DNA from: Caulobacter sp. 602-2
GTDB taxonomy: Bacteria > Pseudomonadota > Alphaproteobacteria > Caulobacterales > Caulobacteraceae
NCBI RefSeq assembly: GCF_011043625.1
Contig: NZ_JAAKGT010000011.1
Location: 62,001 to 126,000 of the forward strand
Length of the DNA stretch: 64,000 nucleotides
Reading direction: 5' to 3'
Shown here: positions 1 through 8,569 of the stretch, in pieces
Layout: each line of letters begins with the position of its first letter
How positions within the stretch are numbered: position 1 is the stretch's first letter
The notes under the pieces: generated by a model
What the model was told of the DNA's origin: nothing
The model's input: only the letters and a program-made list of their open reading frames with translations
Databases searched by the model: none
Position numbers and translations under genes: made by a program

Positions 1-2
1 TC

Positions 3-116
3 GGCCTGGCCGCCCGGATGGTGTTCCTGCTGCTGCTGATCTTCGCGGCCCTGCCGTGGCTGCCCAGGGGCGAGGCGCTGGATCCCCACGACCTGCCCAG
101 GCGCTGGCTGCCCTAG
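3..116 (+). CDS. C-terminal end of an unknown membrane protein (partial)
   Basis: The frame is open from the window edge to a TAG at 114-116 and encodes 37 residues. It holds one strongly hydrophobic stretch (about MVFLLLLIFAALPWLP) followed by a short charged tail ending RRWLP. This looks like the last transmembrane helix of a protein that begins upstream. The family cannot be told from this fragment. The call rests on codon use and on the good spacing to the next gene at 218. Confidence 0.45.
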   Translation, partial: GLAARMVFLLLLIFAALPWLPRGEALDPHDLPRRWLP

Positions 117-217
117 GCGAGGGACGCGGCGGGCCTTCCCTTTCGGAAGCTTCATTTGCATCGCCGCGCGTTTTTGGCGAGCATCCGCGAAACATCGCTT
201 TTCAAGCCAGGAACACC

Positions 218-589
218 GTGACCGACGTCCAGCCCGATCCCGCCGTCCCGCCCGCCCTGCAGGACGACAAGACCATGCCGATCATCGTCTATGCCTGCTA
301 CATCGGCGGCTGGGTGACGGGCGGCGTGTCGGCGATCATCGGCCTGATCCTGGCCTATGTCTCCAAGGGCGCGGCGCCGGAATGGCTGCAGAGCCACTAT
401 GTCTTCCAGATCCGCACCTTCTGGCTGTCGCTGCTGTTCGGGGTCATCGGCTTTGCGACCGCGTTCCTGGGCATCGGGCTTCTGATCCTGGCCGGCATCG
501 GCATCTGGGTGACCGTGCGCGCGATCATCGGCCTGTCGTGGCTGCTGAAGGGCCAGGCCTATCCGACGCCCCGCAACTGGATGCTCTGA
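218..589 (+). CDS. DUF4870-like small membrane protein, copy 1
   Basis: A 123-residue protein read from a GTG at 218, chosen because a CCAGGA purine stretch lies just upstream and homology with the next gene begins there. It has three hydrophobic segments: IVYACYIGGWVTGGVSAIIGLILAYV, a central one after FQIRTFWLSLLFGVIGF, and a third before a short KGQAYPTPRNW tail. The pattern of a small protein with an SHYxFQIRTFW motif fits DUF4870 (Tic20-like) membrane proteins, whose function is unknown. It is followed after 6 bp by a paralogue, so the two are a tandem duplication in one operon. Confidence 0.75.
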   Translation: MTDVQPDPAVPPALQDDKTMPIIVYACYIGGWVTGGVSAIIGLILAYVSKGAAPEWLQSHYVFQIRTFWLSLLFGVIGFATAFLGIGLLILAGIGIWVTVRAIIGLSWLLKGQAYPTPRNWML

Positions 590-595
590 GGACCG

Positions 596-997
596 ATGAC
601 CGACCTTGCTCCCGCCGTCGAACGGCACTCCGAGGACAAGATCGTCCCGGCCGTGGTCTACGGTCTCTACCTGCTGGGCTTCAGTAACGGCCTGACCTTC
701 TTCATCGGCCTGATCGTGGCCTATGTGCAGCGCGGCCAGGCCGGGCCGATCAACGAGAGCCACTACACCTTCGCGATCCGCACCTTCTGGCTGTCGATCG
801 CCTGGTTCCTGGTCGGCGGGGCGCTGGTGCTGTTCGGCATCCCGCTGTCGCTGGTGCTGATCGGTGTGCCGATGATCATCGCGGGGGTGGCGATCATCTC
901 GGCGATCAGCATCTGGTTCATCGTCCGGTGCATCGCCGGAATCGCCTTCCTGGTGCGCGGCGAGGCCTATCCCAGGCCGCGCACGTGGTTGATTTAG
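596..997 (+). CDS. DUF4870-like small membrane protein, copy 2
   Basis: A 133-residue paralogue of the preceding protein. It shares the motifs IVPAVVYGLYLLGF, SHYTFAIRTFWLSI and RGEAYPRPRTW in the same order, with three predicted membrane segments. The ATG at 596 is preceded by GAGGA overlapping the stop region of copy 1, which suggests translational coupling. The two copies have diverged strongly outside these motifs, so the duplication is old. Function is unknown; a small membrane complex formed by the two is possible but is inference. Confidence 0.75.
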   Translation: MTDLAPAVERHSEDKIVPAVVYGLYLLGFSNGLTFFIGLIVAYVQRGQAGPINESHYTFAIRTFWLSIAWFLVGGALVLFGIPLSLVLIGVPMIIAGVAIISAISIWFIVRCIAGIAFLVRGEAYPRPRTWLI

Positions 998-1136
998 AGG
1001 CAGGAACGCGCCTCGGCGCCCGCGCGGGCGTCTTCCAGGTTATCAACGTTCCCCTGGCAGGCGAGTATGCTCGACGCCGGTCGCCCGGTCCTATGACTTT
1101 CCGCCCCTGGCGGAAGTGCGTCGTGGAGGGGGCGAC

Positions 1137-2144
1137 ATGCTGGCTCGCATCGTAGGGATCATCTTGGGGCTGATCCTGGCGACGTCGGGATACGTGATCT
1201 CAGGCCTGGGCACGCTGGGGACGTGGGCCGTCGGCTGGGATCTCGGCCCGTTCGAGCCGCATCGGACGACCGCCGGTTGGGCGGCGATGACGTTGGGGGG
1301 AATCCTTCTCGTCGCCGCCCTGATACCCCGCATGGGGACGTCGCGTCGGGGGACGCGACGCAGGAAGGGGAGCGCTCGCGGGGGCGAGCGTTCCCTGACC
1401 AAACCCTTCGACATGGGCGGGCCCGAGCCGGCGGCGGCGATTCCGGCTATGACGGCGCCCGTCATGACGACCGCTTCCACCGTTCAAGCCGCGCCGGCGC
1501 CCGCTCAAGCTCCCGCCAGCGCGCCCGCGCCCGCCGCACCTGTCGGGGCCACCGAATTCGAGATCCTGCGCGCCGAGATGCTGGCGCTGTGCGGCTCGGA
1601 GGCCTGGAACCCGGCCGCCCGGGTCCTGGCCAGACTGGTCCGCGCCGCCGAAACCGACCGTGAGCGGACGATCGCCTATCGCGACCTGGGCGACTTCGCC
1701 GCCGCGCAGGGGCGGCACGACGACGCCGCCGAGGCCTATGAGGAAGCCGTGTCCTACGCCCGCATGGTCAGGAAGGCCGCGCCGAACGATCCGACGGCGG
1801 ACGAGCTGCTGGCCGGCGCGCTGGCCGGGGTGGGCGACACGGCCGAGGCCGAGGGACGCCTGAACGAGGCGCTGTCGGCCTTCGAGGAGGCGCTGGCCCT
1901 GCGCCGCTCGCCCGGCGGTCGTGAGGCCGCCGATCCCGGCGCGCAGCGGGCGCTGTCGGTGGCGCTGGAGCGCCTGGCCGACCTGCGCGAGGATCGCGGC
2001 CACCGCATGCGGGCGCTGGATCTGTATCGCGAGAGCTACGACGTCACCGCGCGCCTGGCCGCCGCCGATCCGGCCCGGTTCGGCCTCGACCTCGTCGCCA
2101 CCCGCGCGCGCCTGGAAGAGATCGAGGCGCGGGTCGCGGGGTAG
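1137..2144 (+). CDS. Membrane-anchored TPR-repeat protein
   Basis: A 335-residue protein. The ATG at 1137 is preferred over the in-frame GTG at 1116 because GGAGGG sits 7-12 bp before it. Residues 1-60 hold two hydrophobic segments (LARIVGIILGLILATSGYVI and AAMTLGGILLVAALI). A basic stretch (RRGTRRRKGSARGGE) and a Pro/Ala-rich linker follow. The C-terminal half is alpha-helical, with TPR-like units such as DLGDFAAAQGRHDDAAEAYEEAVSYAR and LNEALSAFEEALALRR. It is probably a cytoplasmic protein-interaction domain anchored to the inner membrane. No enzymatic motif is visible. Confidence 0.7.
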   Translation: MLARIVGIILGLILATSGYVISGLGTLGTWAVGWDLGPFEPHRTTAGWAAMTLGGILLVAALIPRMGTSRRGTRRRKGSARGGERSLTKPFDMGGPEPAAAIPAMTAPVMTTASTVQAAPAPAQAPASAPAPAAPVGATEFEILRAEMLALCGSEAWNPAARVLARLVRAAETDRERTIAYRDLGDFAAAQGRHDDAAEAYEEAVSYARMVRKAAPNDPTADELLAGALAGVGDTAEAEGRLNEALSAFEEALALRRSPGGREAADPGAQRALSVALERLADLREDRGHRMRALDLYRESYDVTARLAAADPARFGLDLVATRARLEEIEARVAG

Positions 2145-2227
2145 GAGAAAGTCTGGCGCCTTGTGGCCAAGCTTTCCCCCCGCCATCATCGCCTGCTTCG
2201 GGGACGGTCCCCGCTCTGGGGAAAGTC

Positions 2228-2884
2228 ATGGTCTATCTGCGCTGGCGGCGCTTCATCGAGATGGCGTCGCTGGATCGTCCGTGGCTGGGCGACCTGATGG
2301 AGAAGCGCAAGGGCGAGGCCTTCCGCGCGGCTCCGGTCGAGCGCTGGGACCAGGAATATCGTGACGGCGTCTACGACCGCCTGCACCGCTCCGACCAACG
2401 CCACCATCACCGCCTGCTGGCCGCCATGATCGCCGACCGCTGGCCCAGCCCCCGCGTGCTCGAGATCGGCGCCGGCGAGGGGGTGTTCTTCGAGGCCCTG
2501 CGTAATCACCGGCCCGCGCGCTATGTGGGCGTCGACTTCTCCGAGCCGGCGGTGGCGATGGGGCAAAAGCGCCTGTCGGCCGAGATCGCCTCGGGCCAGG
2601 TCCAGATGCTGCTGGGCGACGGCCGCGCCTTCGCCGTCGACGAGACCTTCGACGTGGTGGTGTTCTCCGAGTGCATCGAGCACCTGGGCGAGGTCGAGCC
2701 GTTGATCGACCACTACCGCGCCATGCTGGCGCCCGGCGGGGCGGTGGGCTTGACCATGTGGCTGTCGCTCAAGCCCCTGCGCCTGTGGCGACGCCTGAAG
2801 GCCATGGGCCAGGTTCGCGACGAGGCGGTGGTCAACACGCCCTGGGGCGGCGGCTGGCTGGTGGCGACGGTGGAGCCCCGCTGA
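2228..2884 (+). CDS. Class I SAM-dependent methyltransferase
   Basis: A 218-residue protein. The glycine-rich SAM-binding motif I is VLEIGAGEGVFFEAL (about residues 77-91). The acidic residue closing strand 2 is in YVGVDFSEPA, and FDVVVFSECIEHLGEV is the usual post-motif typical of Methyltransf_11/25 proteins. The substrate is unknown. GGGAAAG precedes the ATG; MASLDRPW 12 codons further in is an alternative start. The final codons run into a palindromic repeat, so the natural C-terminus may have been altered by repeat insertion. Confidence 0.8.
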   Translation: MVYLRWRRFIEMASLDRPWLGDLMEKRKGEAFRAAPVERWDQEYRDGVYDRLHRSDQRHHHRLLAAMIADRWPSPRVLEIGAGEGVFFEALRNHRPARYVGVDFSEPAVAMGQKRLSAEIASGQVQMLLGDGRAFAVDETFDVVVFSECIEHLGEVEPLIDHYRAMLAPGGAVGLTMWLSLKPLRLWRRLKAMGQVRDEAVVNTPWGGGWLVATVEPR

Positions 2885-2887
2885 AGC

Positions 2888-3000
2888 GGGGTCCCCCTCC
2901 GGCCTTCCGGGCCACCTCCCCCAGAGGGCGAGGATCTTGGCGCACAGATGCTCCCCCTCTGGGGGAGCTGTCGCGGAGCGACTGAGGGGGTCCTCCTCAC
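2888..3000. repeat. Palindromic intergenic repeat (family R3)
   Basis: GC-rich inverted repeat with CCTCCCCCAGAGG / CCTCTGGGGGAG arms and the typical GGCCTTCCGGGCC and GTCGCGGAGCGAC inner hairpins. Related copies lie at 5243, 19285 and 28140. It sits between the methyltransferase and the ilvE terminator. Confidence 0.7.
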
Positions 3001-3002
3001 AC

Positions 3003-3036
3003 AAAGAAAAACCCCGGAGCGTTTCCGCCCCGGGGT
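3003..3036 (-). terminator. Intrinsic terminator of ilvE
   Basis: Read on the minus strand, an 11-bp stem (ACCCCGGGGCG / CGCTCCGGGGT, one mismatch) with a GAAA loop is followed directly by a TTTTTC tract, about 28 bp after the ilvE stop codon. Confidence 0.9.
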
Positions 3037-3063
3037 CTTCAGATCAACAGTCCGAACCAGGCC

Positions 3064-3954
3064 TTACGCCGGCACGACTTCCTCGCGGCGGACCAGGGCG
3101 GCGTAGGCGTCCATCAGGTCCAGCGACAGCTTGCCGGGGGTGAAGGTGAACTCGCCGATCTCGGCCACCGGGGTCACTTCCGCGGCGGTGCCGACGATGA
3201 AGCATTCGGTGAAGTCGGCCAGCTCCTGCTTTTCGATGTGGCGCTCGACCACCTCGATCCCCTTGCCCTTGGCGATCTCGATCACCGTGCGGCGGGTGAT
3301 GCCGTCCAGGAAGCAGTCGGGCTTGGGCGTGTGCAGCACGCCGTCCTTGACGAAGAACACGTTGGCGCCGGTCGCCTCGGCCACGTAGCCGCGGTAGTCC
3401 AGCATCATCGCGTCGGTGTAGCCGTCCTTCTCCGCGGCGTGCTTGGAGATGGTGCAGATCATGTAGAGGCCGGCGGCCTTGGCGGCGACGGGGGCCGTCT
3501 TCGGATCGGGGCGGTTGTACTTGGCCCAGGTCAGGCGGATGCCCTTGGCCTTCAGCGCCGGGTCGAAATAGCTGGGCCAATCCCACACGGCGATGGCCAC
3601 GTGGATCTTGGTCTGCTGCGCCGAAACGCCGATCATCTCGCTGCCGCGCCAGGCGATCGGGCGCACGTAGCAGTCGGACAGGCCGTTCTTGGCGGCGGTC
3701 GCCTTGCAGGCCTCGTCGATCTCGGCCACCGTGTAGGGGATCTCGAAATCGAGGATTTCCGCCGACTTGAACAGGCGCTCGGTATGCTCGGTCAGCTTGA
3801 AGATCTCGCCGCCGTACATGCGCTCGCCCTCGAACACCGACGAGGCGTAGTGCAGGCCGTGCGTCAGTACGTGCACCTTCGCCTCGCGCCAGGGAACGAA
3901 CTGGCCGTCCAGCCAGATCCATCCGTCGCGATCATCGAAGGGAACGAGAGACAT
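3064..3954 (-). CDS. ilvE: Branched-chain amino acid aminotransferase
   Basis: A 296-residue fold-type IV PLP enzyme that interconverts Leu, Ile and Val with their 2-oxo acids, using glutamate/2-oxoglutarate. Visible family motifs are VHVLTHGLHYASSVFEGER near residues 27-45, the catalytic-lysine region with KAAGLYM (Lys near 155-160), YVAEATGANVFFVKDG, and DGITRRTVIEIAKGKG in the C-terminal half. Length matches the family. It has its own terminator and is transcribed divergently from the MarR-type regulator at 4035, so the 80-bp gap between them holds both promoters. Confidence 0.95.
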   Translation of the reverse strand: MSLVPFDDRDGWIWLDGQFVPWREAKVHVLTHGLHYASSVFEGERMYGGEIFKLTEHTERLFKSAEILDFEIPYTVAEIDEACKATAAKNGLSDCYVRPIAWRGSEMIGVSAQQTKIHVAIAVWDWPSYFDPALKAKGIRLTWAKYNRPDPKTAPVAAKAAGLYMICTISKHAAEKDGYTDAMMLDYRGYVAEATGANVFFVKDGVLHTPKPDCFLDGITRRTVIEIAKGKGIEVVERHIEKQELADFTECFIVGTAAEVTPVAEIGEFTFTPGKLSLDLMDAYAALVRREEVVPA

Positions 3955-4034
3955 CGGTCCAAGACCTCCTTATTTGGAACCCGGTCCTTAGACGCCCGAG
4001 GAGCCCGAAGGTCAAACGAAATGGACACCCTCGC

Positions 4035-4526
4035 ATGACGCCACACGCTGATCCCCGCCTGATCCTGCGCGAGGAAGAGCTCGACGGCGGCCTGGAGTTG
4101 ATTCTCCTGGCCGAGGCGGCGCTGTGGGCGGCGGTCGACGGCGTGCTCGAGACTGAAGGTCCGGGCCTTGGCCGGTCGCACTGGCGGGCGGCGTTCCTGC
4201 TGCGGCGGCGTCCGGGCATCGGCGTGCAGGACCTGTCGAAGCTGACCAGCCTGTCGAAACAGGCCGCCAGCAAGACCCTATCGGACCTGCAGCGACTGGG
4301 CCTGGCCGAGAAGGCGGCCGGCGACCTGGACGCGCGCCGGCGGCCCGCGGTGCTGACCGAGGCCGGCAAGGCCTTCGAGGCGCGGGTCAGCGAGCGGCTG
4401 CGGGCGCTCCTGGGGCGCGCCTATCGCACGGGCGGGCTGGACGGCGTGCCCGGCGCGCGCAGGATCCTTGCGGCCCTGGCCGGTCCGCGCCAAGGGGTTG
4501 GCGTCAATCGAAGGGAGGCGCTGTGA
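4035..4526 (+). CDS. MarR-family transcriptional regulator (PetP-like)
   Basis: A 163-residue protein with a winged helix: LLRRRPGIGVQDLSKLTSLSKQAASKTLSDLQRLGLAEKAAGDLDARRRPAVLTEAGKAF (about residues 52-115), where DARRR is the MarR wing. It overlaps the response regulator gene by 4 bp (GTGA), so the two are co-translated. A MarR protein paired with an OmpR-type regulator recalls PetP-PetR of Rhodobacter. The assignment to that system is inference from gene order, and no ligand can be named. Confidence 0.85.
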   Translation: MTPHADPRLILREEELDGGLELILLAEAALWAAVDGVLETEGPGLGRSHWRAAFLLRRRPGIGVQDLSKLTSLSKQAASKTLSDLQRLGLAEKAAGDLDARRRPAVLTEAGKAFEARVSERLRALLGRAYRTGGLDGVPGARRILAALAGPRQGVGVNRREAL

Positions 4527-5224
4527 GCCCCGAGGAAAGACGCGACCGCCACCTGCTGGTGGTCGACGACGACGACCGCATCCGCGACCTGCTCAAGCAG
4601 TTCCTCAGCCGCGCCGGCTTTCGGGTCAGCGCCGCGGCCGACGCCGCCCACGCCGATCGCCTGATCGGGGTGATGGACTTCGACCTCCTGGTGCTCGACG
4701 TGATGATGCCGGGCGAGGACGGGTTCTCCTTCACCAGGCGCGTGCGGGCCAAGGGCGGCGAGGTCGGCCGCATGCCGATCCTGATGCTGACCGCGCGCGA
4801 CACCACCGGCGACCGCATCGAGGGCCTGACGCACGGCGCCGACGACTACCTGGCCAAGCCGTTCGAGCCGCAGGAACTGCTGCTGCGCATCGAGTCGATC
4901 CTGCGTCGCGCCGCGCCCAAGCCGATGGGCCCGCAGGAGATCGTCATGGGCGACTGCGCCTTCCTGCCGGATCGGGGCGAACTGACCCGAGGCGGCGCGC
5001 CGGTGCGCCTGACCGAGGCCGAGGTCGCCCTGCTGCGTCGCCTGGCCCGCGCCGTGCACGAGCCGGTCGACCGCCTGGAACTGGCCCGCGACACCGCCGA
5101 CGCCACCGGTCGCGCCGTCGACGTGCAGGTCACCCGCCTGCGCCGCAAGATCGAGCCTGACCCCAAGAACCCGAGGTACCTGCAGACCGTGCGGGGCGTG
5201 GGCTATCGGCTGGCGCCGGATTGA
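4523..5224 (+). CDS. OmpR-family response regulator (PetR-like)
   Basis: A 233-residue two-domain regulator. In the receiver domain the acidic pocket is DDDD (15-18), the phospho-acceptor is Asp59 in LLVLDVMMPGEDG, the switch Thr90 is in MLTARD, and Lys112 is in YLAKPFEP. The C-terminal winged helix shows LTEAEVALLRRLARAVHEPV and the family-typical DVQVTRLRRKIEPDPKNPRYLQTVRGVGYRL. The GTG start overlaps the marR stop. Its likely partner is the kinase at 5416, which follows after a repeat insertion. Confidence 0.95.
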   Translation: MSPEERRDRHLLVVDDDDRIRDLLKQFLSRAGFRVSAAADAAHADRLIGVMDFDLLVLDVMMPGEDGFSFTRRVRAKGGEVGRMPILMLTARDTTGDRIEGLTHGADDYLAKPFEPQELLLRIESILRRAAPKPMGPQEIVMGDCAFLPDRGELTRGGAPVRLTEAEVALLRRLARAVHEPVDRLELARDTADATGRAVDVQVTRLRRKIEPDPKNPRYLQTVRGVGYRLAPD

Positions 5225-5242
5225 AGATGGTCGTGCATCGAG

Positions 5243-5376
5243 GAACCTCCCCCCTTGGGGGAGGCGGCCGTAGGCCGGTGGGGGGGCGTTTTCAGCTTCC
5301 GCAGCGCTGGGCTGATTTCGCAAGAACGCCCCCCACCGATCGCTGCGCGATCGCCTCCCCCAAAGGGGGAGGTTCC
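5243..5376. repeat. Palindromic repeat (family R3) between response regulator and kinase genes
   Basis: Terminal arms GGAACCTCCCCC and GGGGGAGGTTCC form a long inverted repeat. Inside it GGCGGCCGTAGGCCGGTGGG faces CCCACCGATCGCTGCGCGATCGCC, and GGGGGCGTT faces AACGCCCCCC. The element fills nearly the whole gap inside an otherwise compact operon and could form a strong RNA hairpin in the transcript. Confidence 0.8.
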
Positions 5377-5415
5377 TTACCCGCTTACCTCTCCCGCCTC
5401 GCGTGGAAGGCCTAG

Positions 5416-6759
5416 ATGCGCCTGCGCACCCGCCTGTTCATTCCCCGCCAGATCAAGCGCTGGCTGCCGACCTCGCTGTTCGGCCGCAGCCTGCTGATCA
5501 TCGTCCTGCCGGTGGCGGTGATGCAGATCGCCGTCACCTGGGGCTTCTTCGACGCCCACTGGGAGACGGTGAACAGCCGCCTGTCCGAAGGCCTGGCCGG
5601 CGACATCGCCTGGGCCGTGGCCACCTATCAGGACGATCCCAGCCCCGCCGCCGTCGACCGCATGGCCCAGCGGGCCGAAGACACCATGGACCTGTCGATC
5701 GCCCTGCTGAGGGGGCGCGAGCTGCCCACGGGCAAGCGGCCGGCCATGTTCGCCTCGCTCGACCGCTCGATGCAGCGGGCCCTGGAGGAGCGGCTGGACG
5801 AGCCCTTCTGGTTCGACGCGTCGGACCGCTACACCGCCCACGTGCAGATCCAGGTGAAGGTCAAGGAAGGCACGCTGCGGATCTACGCGCCGCGCGATCG
5901 CGCCTTCGCCACCCAGGGCCACATCTTCATCCTGTGGATGGTGGTGGCGACGATGCTGCTGACCGCGATCGCCATCCTGTTCATCCGCAACCAGGTGCGG
6001 GCCATCGAGCGCCTGGCCGACGCCGCCGACGCCTTCGGGCGGGGGCTGGACCCTGAGTTCAAGCCGCACGGCGCGCGCGAGGTGCGCCAGGCGGCCCAGG
6101 CCTTCCTGGCCATGAAGGCCCGCATCCAGCGCCACATCGAGCAGCGCACGGCTCTCCTGGCTAGCGTCAGCCACGACCTGCGCACGCCGCTGACCCGGCT
6201 GAAGCTGGAGATGGCGCTCTCCGAGCCGGGGCCGCAGGTCGAGGCCATCAAGCGCGATCTCTCCGAAATGGAGCACATGATCGACGAGTACCTGGCCTTC
6301 GCGCGCGGCGAGGGCGGCGAGGCCCTGCAGGCGGTCGAACTGGCGCCGCTGATCGCCGGGGTCTGCGCGGCGGCCGAGCGCGGCGGGGCGCGGGTCGAGA
6401 CCGTGCTGGAGCAGGACCTGACCGCCAACCTGCGGCCCAGCGCCTTCAAGCGGGCCCTGGCCAATCTGGTCGACAACGCCGCCGCCCACGGCGACACCGT
6501 CCGCGTGACGCTGGAGGCGCGGCTGACCGGCGGGGTCAACATCGTGGTCGACGACGACGGGCCGGGTATTCCCGAAGACCGCTACGAAGAGGCCTTCAAG
6601 CCCTTCAACCGCCTCGACGAGTCGCGGAACCAGAACGAGAAGGGGGTCGGCCTGGGCCTGGCCCTGGCCCGCGACATGGCCCGCGGGCTGGGCGGCGATC
6701 TCGTGCTGGAGCGCTCGCCGATGGGCGGGCTGCGGGCGGTGATGCGGCTGCCGGGCTGA
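5416..6759 (+). CDS. EnvZ-type membrane sensor histidine kinase
   Basis: A 447-residue kinase. TM1 is about residues 24-43 (LLIIVLPVAVMQIAVTWGFF), a periplasmic region of about 130 residues follows, then TM2 about 174-193 (FILWMVVATMLLTAIAILFI) and a HAMP domain. The HisKA box is LLASVSHDLRTPLTRLKLEM with phospho-acceptor His253. The catalytic domain shows the N box at Asn354 (LANLVDNAAAHG), the G1 box DDDGPGIP near 379 and the G2 box GVGLGLALAR. It probably phosphorylates the OmpR-type regulator upstream. The input signal is unknown. Confidence 0.93.
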   Translation: MRLRTRLFIPRQIKRWLPTSLFGRSLLIIVLPVAVMQIAVTWGFFDAHWETVNSRLSEGLAGDIAWAVATYQDDPSPAAVDRMAQRAEDTMDLSIALLRGRELPTGKRPAMFASLDRSMQRALEERLDEPFWFDASDRYTAHVQIQVKVKEGTLRIYAPRDRAFATQGHIFILWMVVATMLLTAIAILFIRNQVRAIERLADAADAFGRGLDPEFKPHGAREVRQAAQAFLAMKARIQRHIEQRTALLASVSHDLRTPLTRLKLEMALSEPGPQVEAIKRDLSEMEHMIDEYLAFARGEGGEALQAVELAPLIAGVCAAAERGGARVETVLEQDLTANLRPSAFKRALANLVDNAAAHGDTVRVTLEARLTGGVNIVVDDDGPGIPEDRYEEAFKPFNRLDESRNQNEKGVGLGLALARDMARGLGGDLVLERSPMGGLRAVMRLPG

Positions 6760-6891
6760 CCCTGGACGACGTCCGTTTCCGTCGTCCCGCCGACACAATA
6801 TCACCGGGTAATTCCGTGAATGCTACTATCGGTTGACTCGCCTTGATGCGTGCGCTTCCGATACCGGCGTTCCTCAAGGAAGGGCCGGGTC

Positions 6892-7620
6892 ATGAAGATC
6901 AAGGACATCCAGCAGCAACTGGCCGCGCGCGGCTACACGCCAGGGCCGATCGACGGCATCTGGGGGCGGCAGACCATCGCCGCCGTTCGCCGGTTCCAGA
7001 GCCGGCACGGACTGGAGGCCGACGGCGTGGTCGGGCCCCTGACCCTGGCGGCCCTGTTCCAGGGAGCGCCGGCCGCGGCCGCCCCGACGCCGTCGTCGCT
7101 GACCGGCTTCGACGATCCCAGCCTGGTGTGGTTCCAGGAGGCGCGCCGCCTGATCGGCACGCGCGAGAAGCCCGGCGCCGGCAACAATCCGGAGATCCTC
7201 GACTGGGCCACCGAGCAGGGGCTGAAGAACAGCTACACCGGCGACGACATCCCTTGGTGCGGCCTCTTCGTCGGCCACTGCGTCAGCAGCACCCTCGACC
7301 GCGAGGCCACGCCCTCCAGCCTGCTGTCGGCCAGGGCCTGGGAGCGGTTCGGGATCCCGATCGCGCCGACGCCGGGGGCGGTGATGGTGTTCTGGCGGGA
7401 AAGCCGGACCAGCGGCAAGGGCCATGTCGGCTTCTATGCCGGCGAGGACGACACCGGCGCCTTCCGCATCCTGGGCGGTAACCAGTCCGACAGCGTGTCG
7501 CTGGCCTGGCTGGGCAAGGACCGCTTCCTCGGCGCCCGCTGGCCCGCCACCGTGCCGCCGCCGATCCCGCGCCCGGTCAAGGTGGCCCGCAACGCCAGCC
7601 TGTCGTGGAACGAGGCCTGA
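6892..7620 (+). CDS. Peptidoglycan-binding protein with TIGR02594/CHAP-like hydrolase domain
   Basis: A 242-residue protein. Residues 1-60 form a PG_binding_1 domain (QLAARGYTPGPIDGIWGRQTIAAVRRFQSRHGLEADGVVGPLT). The rest matches the TIGR02594 pattern of endolysin-like cysteine peptidases: IPWCGLFVGHCV gives the catalytic Cys, KGHVGFYAGEDD the His, and ILGGNQSDSV the closing motif. It probably cleaves or binds murein. No signal peptide is visible, as in many phage lysins, but no other phage gene is nearby. GGAAGGG precedes the chosen ATG. Confidence 0.85.
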   Translation: MKIKDIQQQLAARGYTPGPIDGIWGRQTIAAVRRFQSRHGLEADGVVGPLTLAALFQGAPAAAAPTPSSLTGFDDPSLVWFQEARRLIGTREKPGAGNNPEILDWATEQGLKNSYTGDDIPWCGLFVGHCVSSTLDREATPSSLLSARAWERFGIPIAPTPGAVMVFWRESRTSGKGHVGFYAGEDDTGAFRILGGNQSDSVSLAWLGKDRFLGARWPATVPPPIPRPVKVARNASLSWNEA

Positions 7621-7661
7621 GGGGTCATGCCCCGGACGCCCTGGCGGGGAGCTCGGTCGGC

Positions 7662-8219
7662 CTAGAACCCCGCGCCGACCTTGGCCAGTTGCTCGGCCAT
7701 CTGCTTCAGGCGCTTGTCGAGCTCGGCCATGGTGCGGTTCAGCGCGCCCTCGTCGTCGCGCCAGATCTGCAGGGTGCGGGCCCAGACGGCGGTCATGGCC
7801 GCCAGGCGCACGGGCGTGGCCTCGACCCCGGCGGCTTCGAGGATCGCCCGGGCGGTCCTGGGAAAGCGCAAGGCGGCGTGCGGCAGGCCCTCGGACTTGG
7901 CGATGGCGATCAGGGCGTGGCGATGCGGCTCCATCGCCTCGACCCGGGCCATGGCCGCGTCGAACAGGCGGTCGTGGGCGGCCGCGCCCTCGCCGGCGTC
8001 GGCGTTGAGGGCCGCCTGGTCGAAGCGGCGCGACAGGTGGGAGAGCACCTTGGCCTTGCTGTCGGCCTTCACGTAGAGCTCGGCGAACGGCGCCCCGGCG
8101 GCCACGGCGATGTCGCGCAGGGCGATCTGGGGCCAGGGGCGGTCGGCGGCCAGCGACAGGGCGGCGGCGGCCGCGCGGTCGAGCAGGTCTTCGGCGGGCG
8201 TGGTCATGGAGGAAGACAT
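7662..8219 (-). CDS. TetR-like transcriptional regulator
   Basis: A 185-residue all-helical protein. The N-terminal part, LLDRAAAAALSLAADRPWPQIALRDIAVAAGAPFAELYVKADSKAKVLSHL, follows the TetR helix-turn-helix layout (the usual YYHF is replaced by LYVK). The C-terminal helices would form the ligand domain. Starts at 8219 and 8207 are both possible; neither has a clear Shine-Dalgarno sequence. It could also be a divergent COQ9/TetR-fold protein without DNA binding. Target and ligand are unknown. Confidence 0.7.
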   Translation of the reverse strand: MSSSMTTPAEDLLDRAAAAALSLAADRPWPQIALRDIAVAAGAPFAELYVKADSKAKVLSHLSRRFDQAALNADAGEGAAAHDRLFDAAMARVEAMEPHRHALIAIAKSEGLPHAALRFPRTARAILEAAGVEATPVRLAAMTAVWARTLQIWRDDEGALNRTMAELDKRLKQMAEQLAKVGAGF

Positions 8220-8247
8220 GGCCGTGCGGCAGCCGTCGAGCAAGAGG

Positions 8248-8439
8248 CTACCCGCAGCAGTAGTCCGAGCGGAACGTCTCCAGAATCTTTGCTGCCTGCT
8301 TTAGGTTCCGCGCCGCGGTCCGATCTTCGTTCGGTCCCAGACCCTCCTCAAGGGCTCTGTAAGCCGCCTGAGCGTCCACCAGGAGAGTTAGAATTTCCGC
8401 TGACGCTTTCTGCAGTTCATGCAGCTTGGAGTTTGCCAT
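8248..8439 (-). CDS. Small hypothetical protein, 63 residues
   Basis: A helical protein (MANSKLHELQKASAEILTLL...) ending DYCCG, with no recognised domain. The ATG has GGAG 7 bp upstream. It lies just upstream of the TetR-like gene on the same strand and may share its transcript. Base composition here (positions 8250-8450) is somewhat lower in GC than the neighbours. Confidence 0.5.
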   Translation of the reverse strand: MANSKLHELQKASAEILTLLVDAQAAYRALEEGLGPNEDRTAARNLKQAAKILETFRSDYCCG

Positions 8440-8569
8440 TGCCGGCTCCGTCTATGGGAAAGGGCGTCATCCGACGGCCAGTACGACTAGGTATGCCGAG
8501 CACTTTGGAGGGCGGGAAGGGGGCTCTTCCGGCTTGCGGAAGTTTTTTTGGCGAGGGAAAGGAGCCGCC

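Noticed and set aside
6892-7620. Prophage remnant around the lysin-like gene
   Set aside because: No holin, structural, integrase or att-like sequence is nearby; both neighbours are ordinary chromosomal genes.
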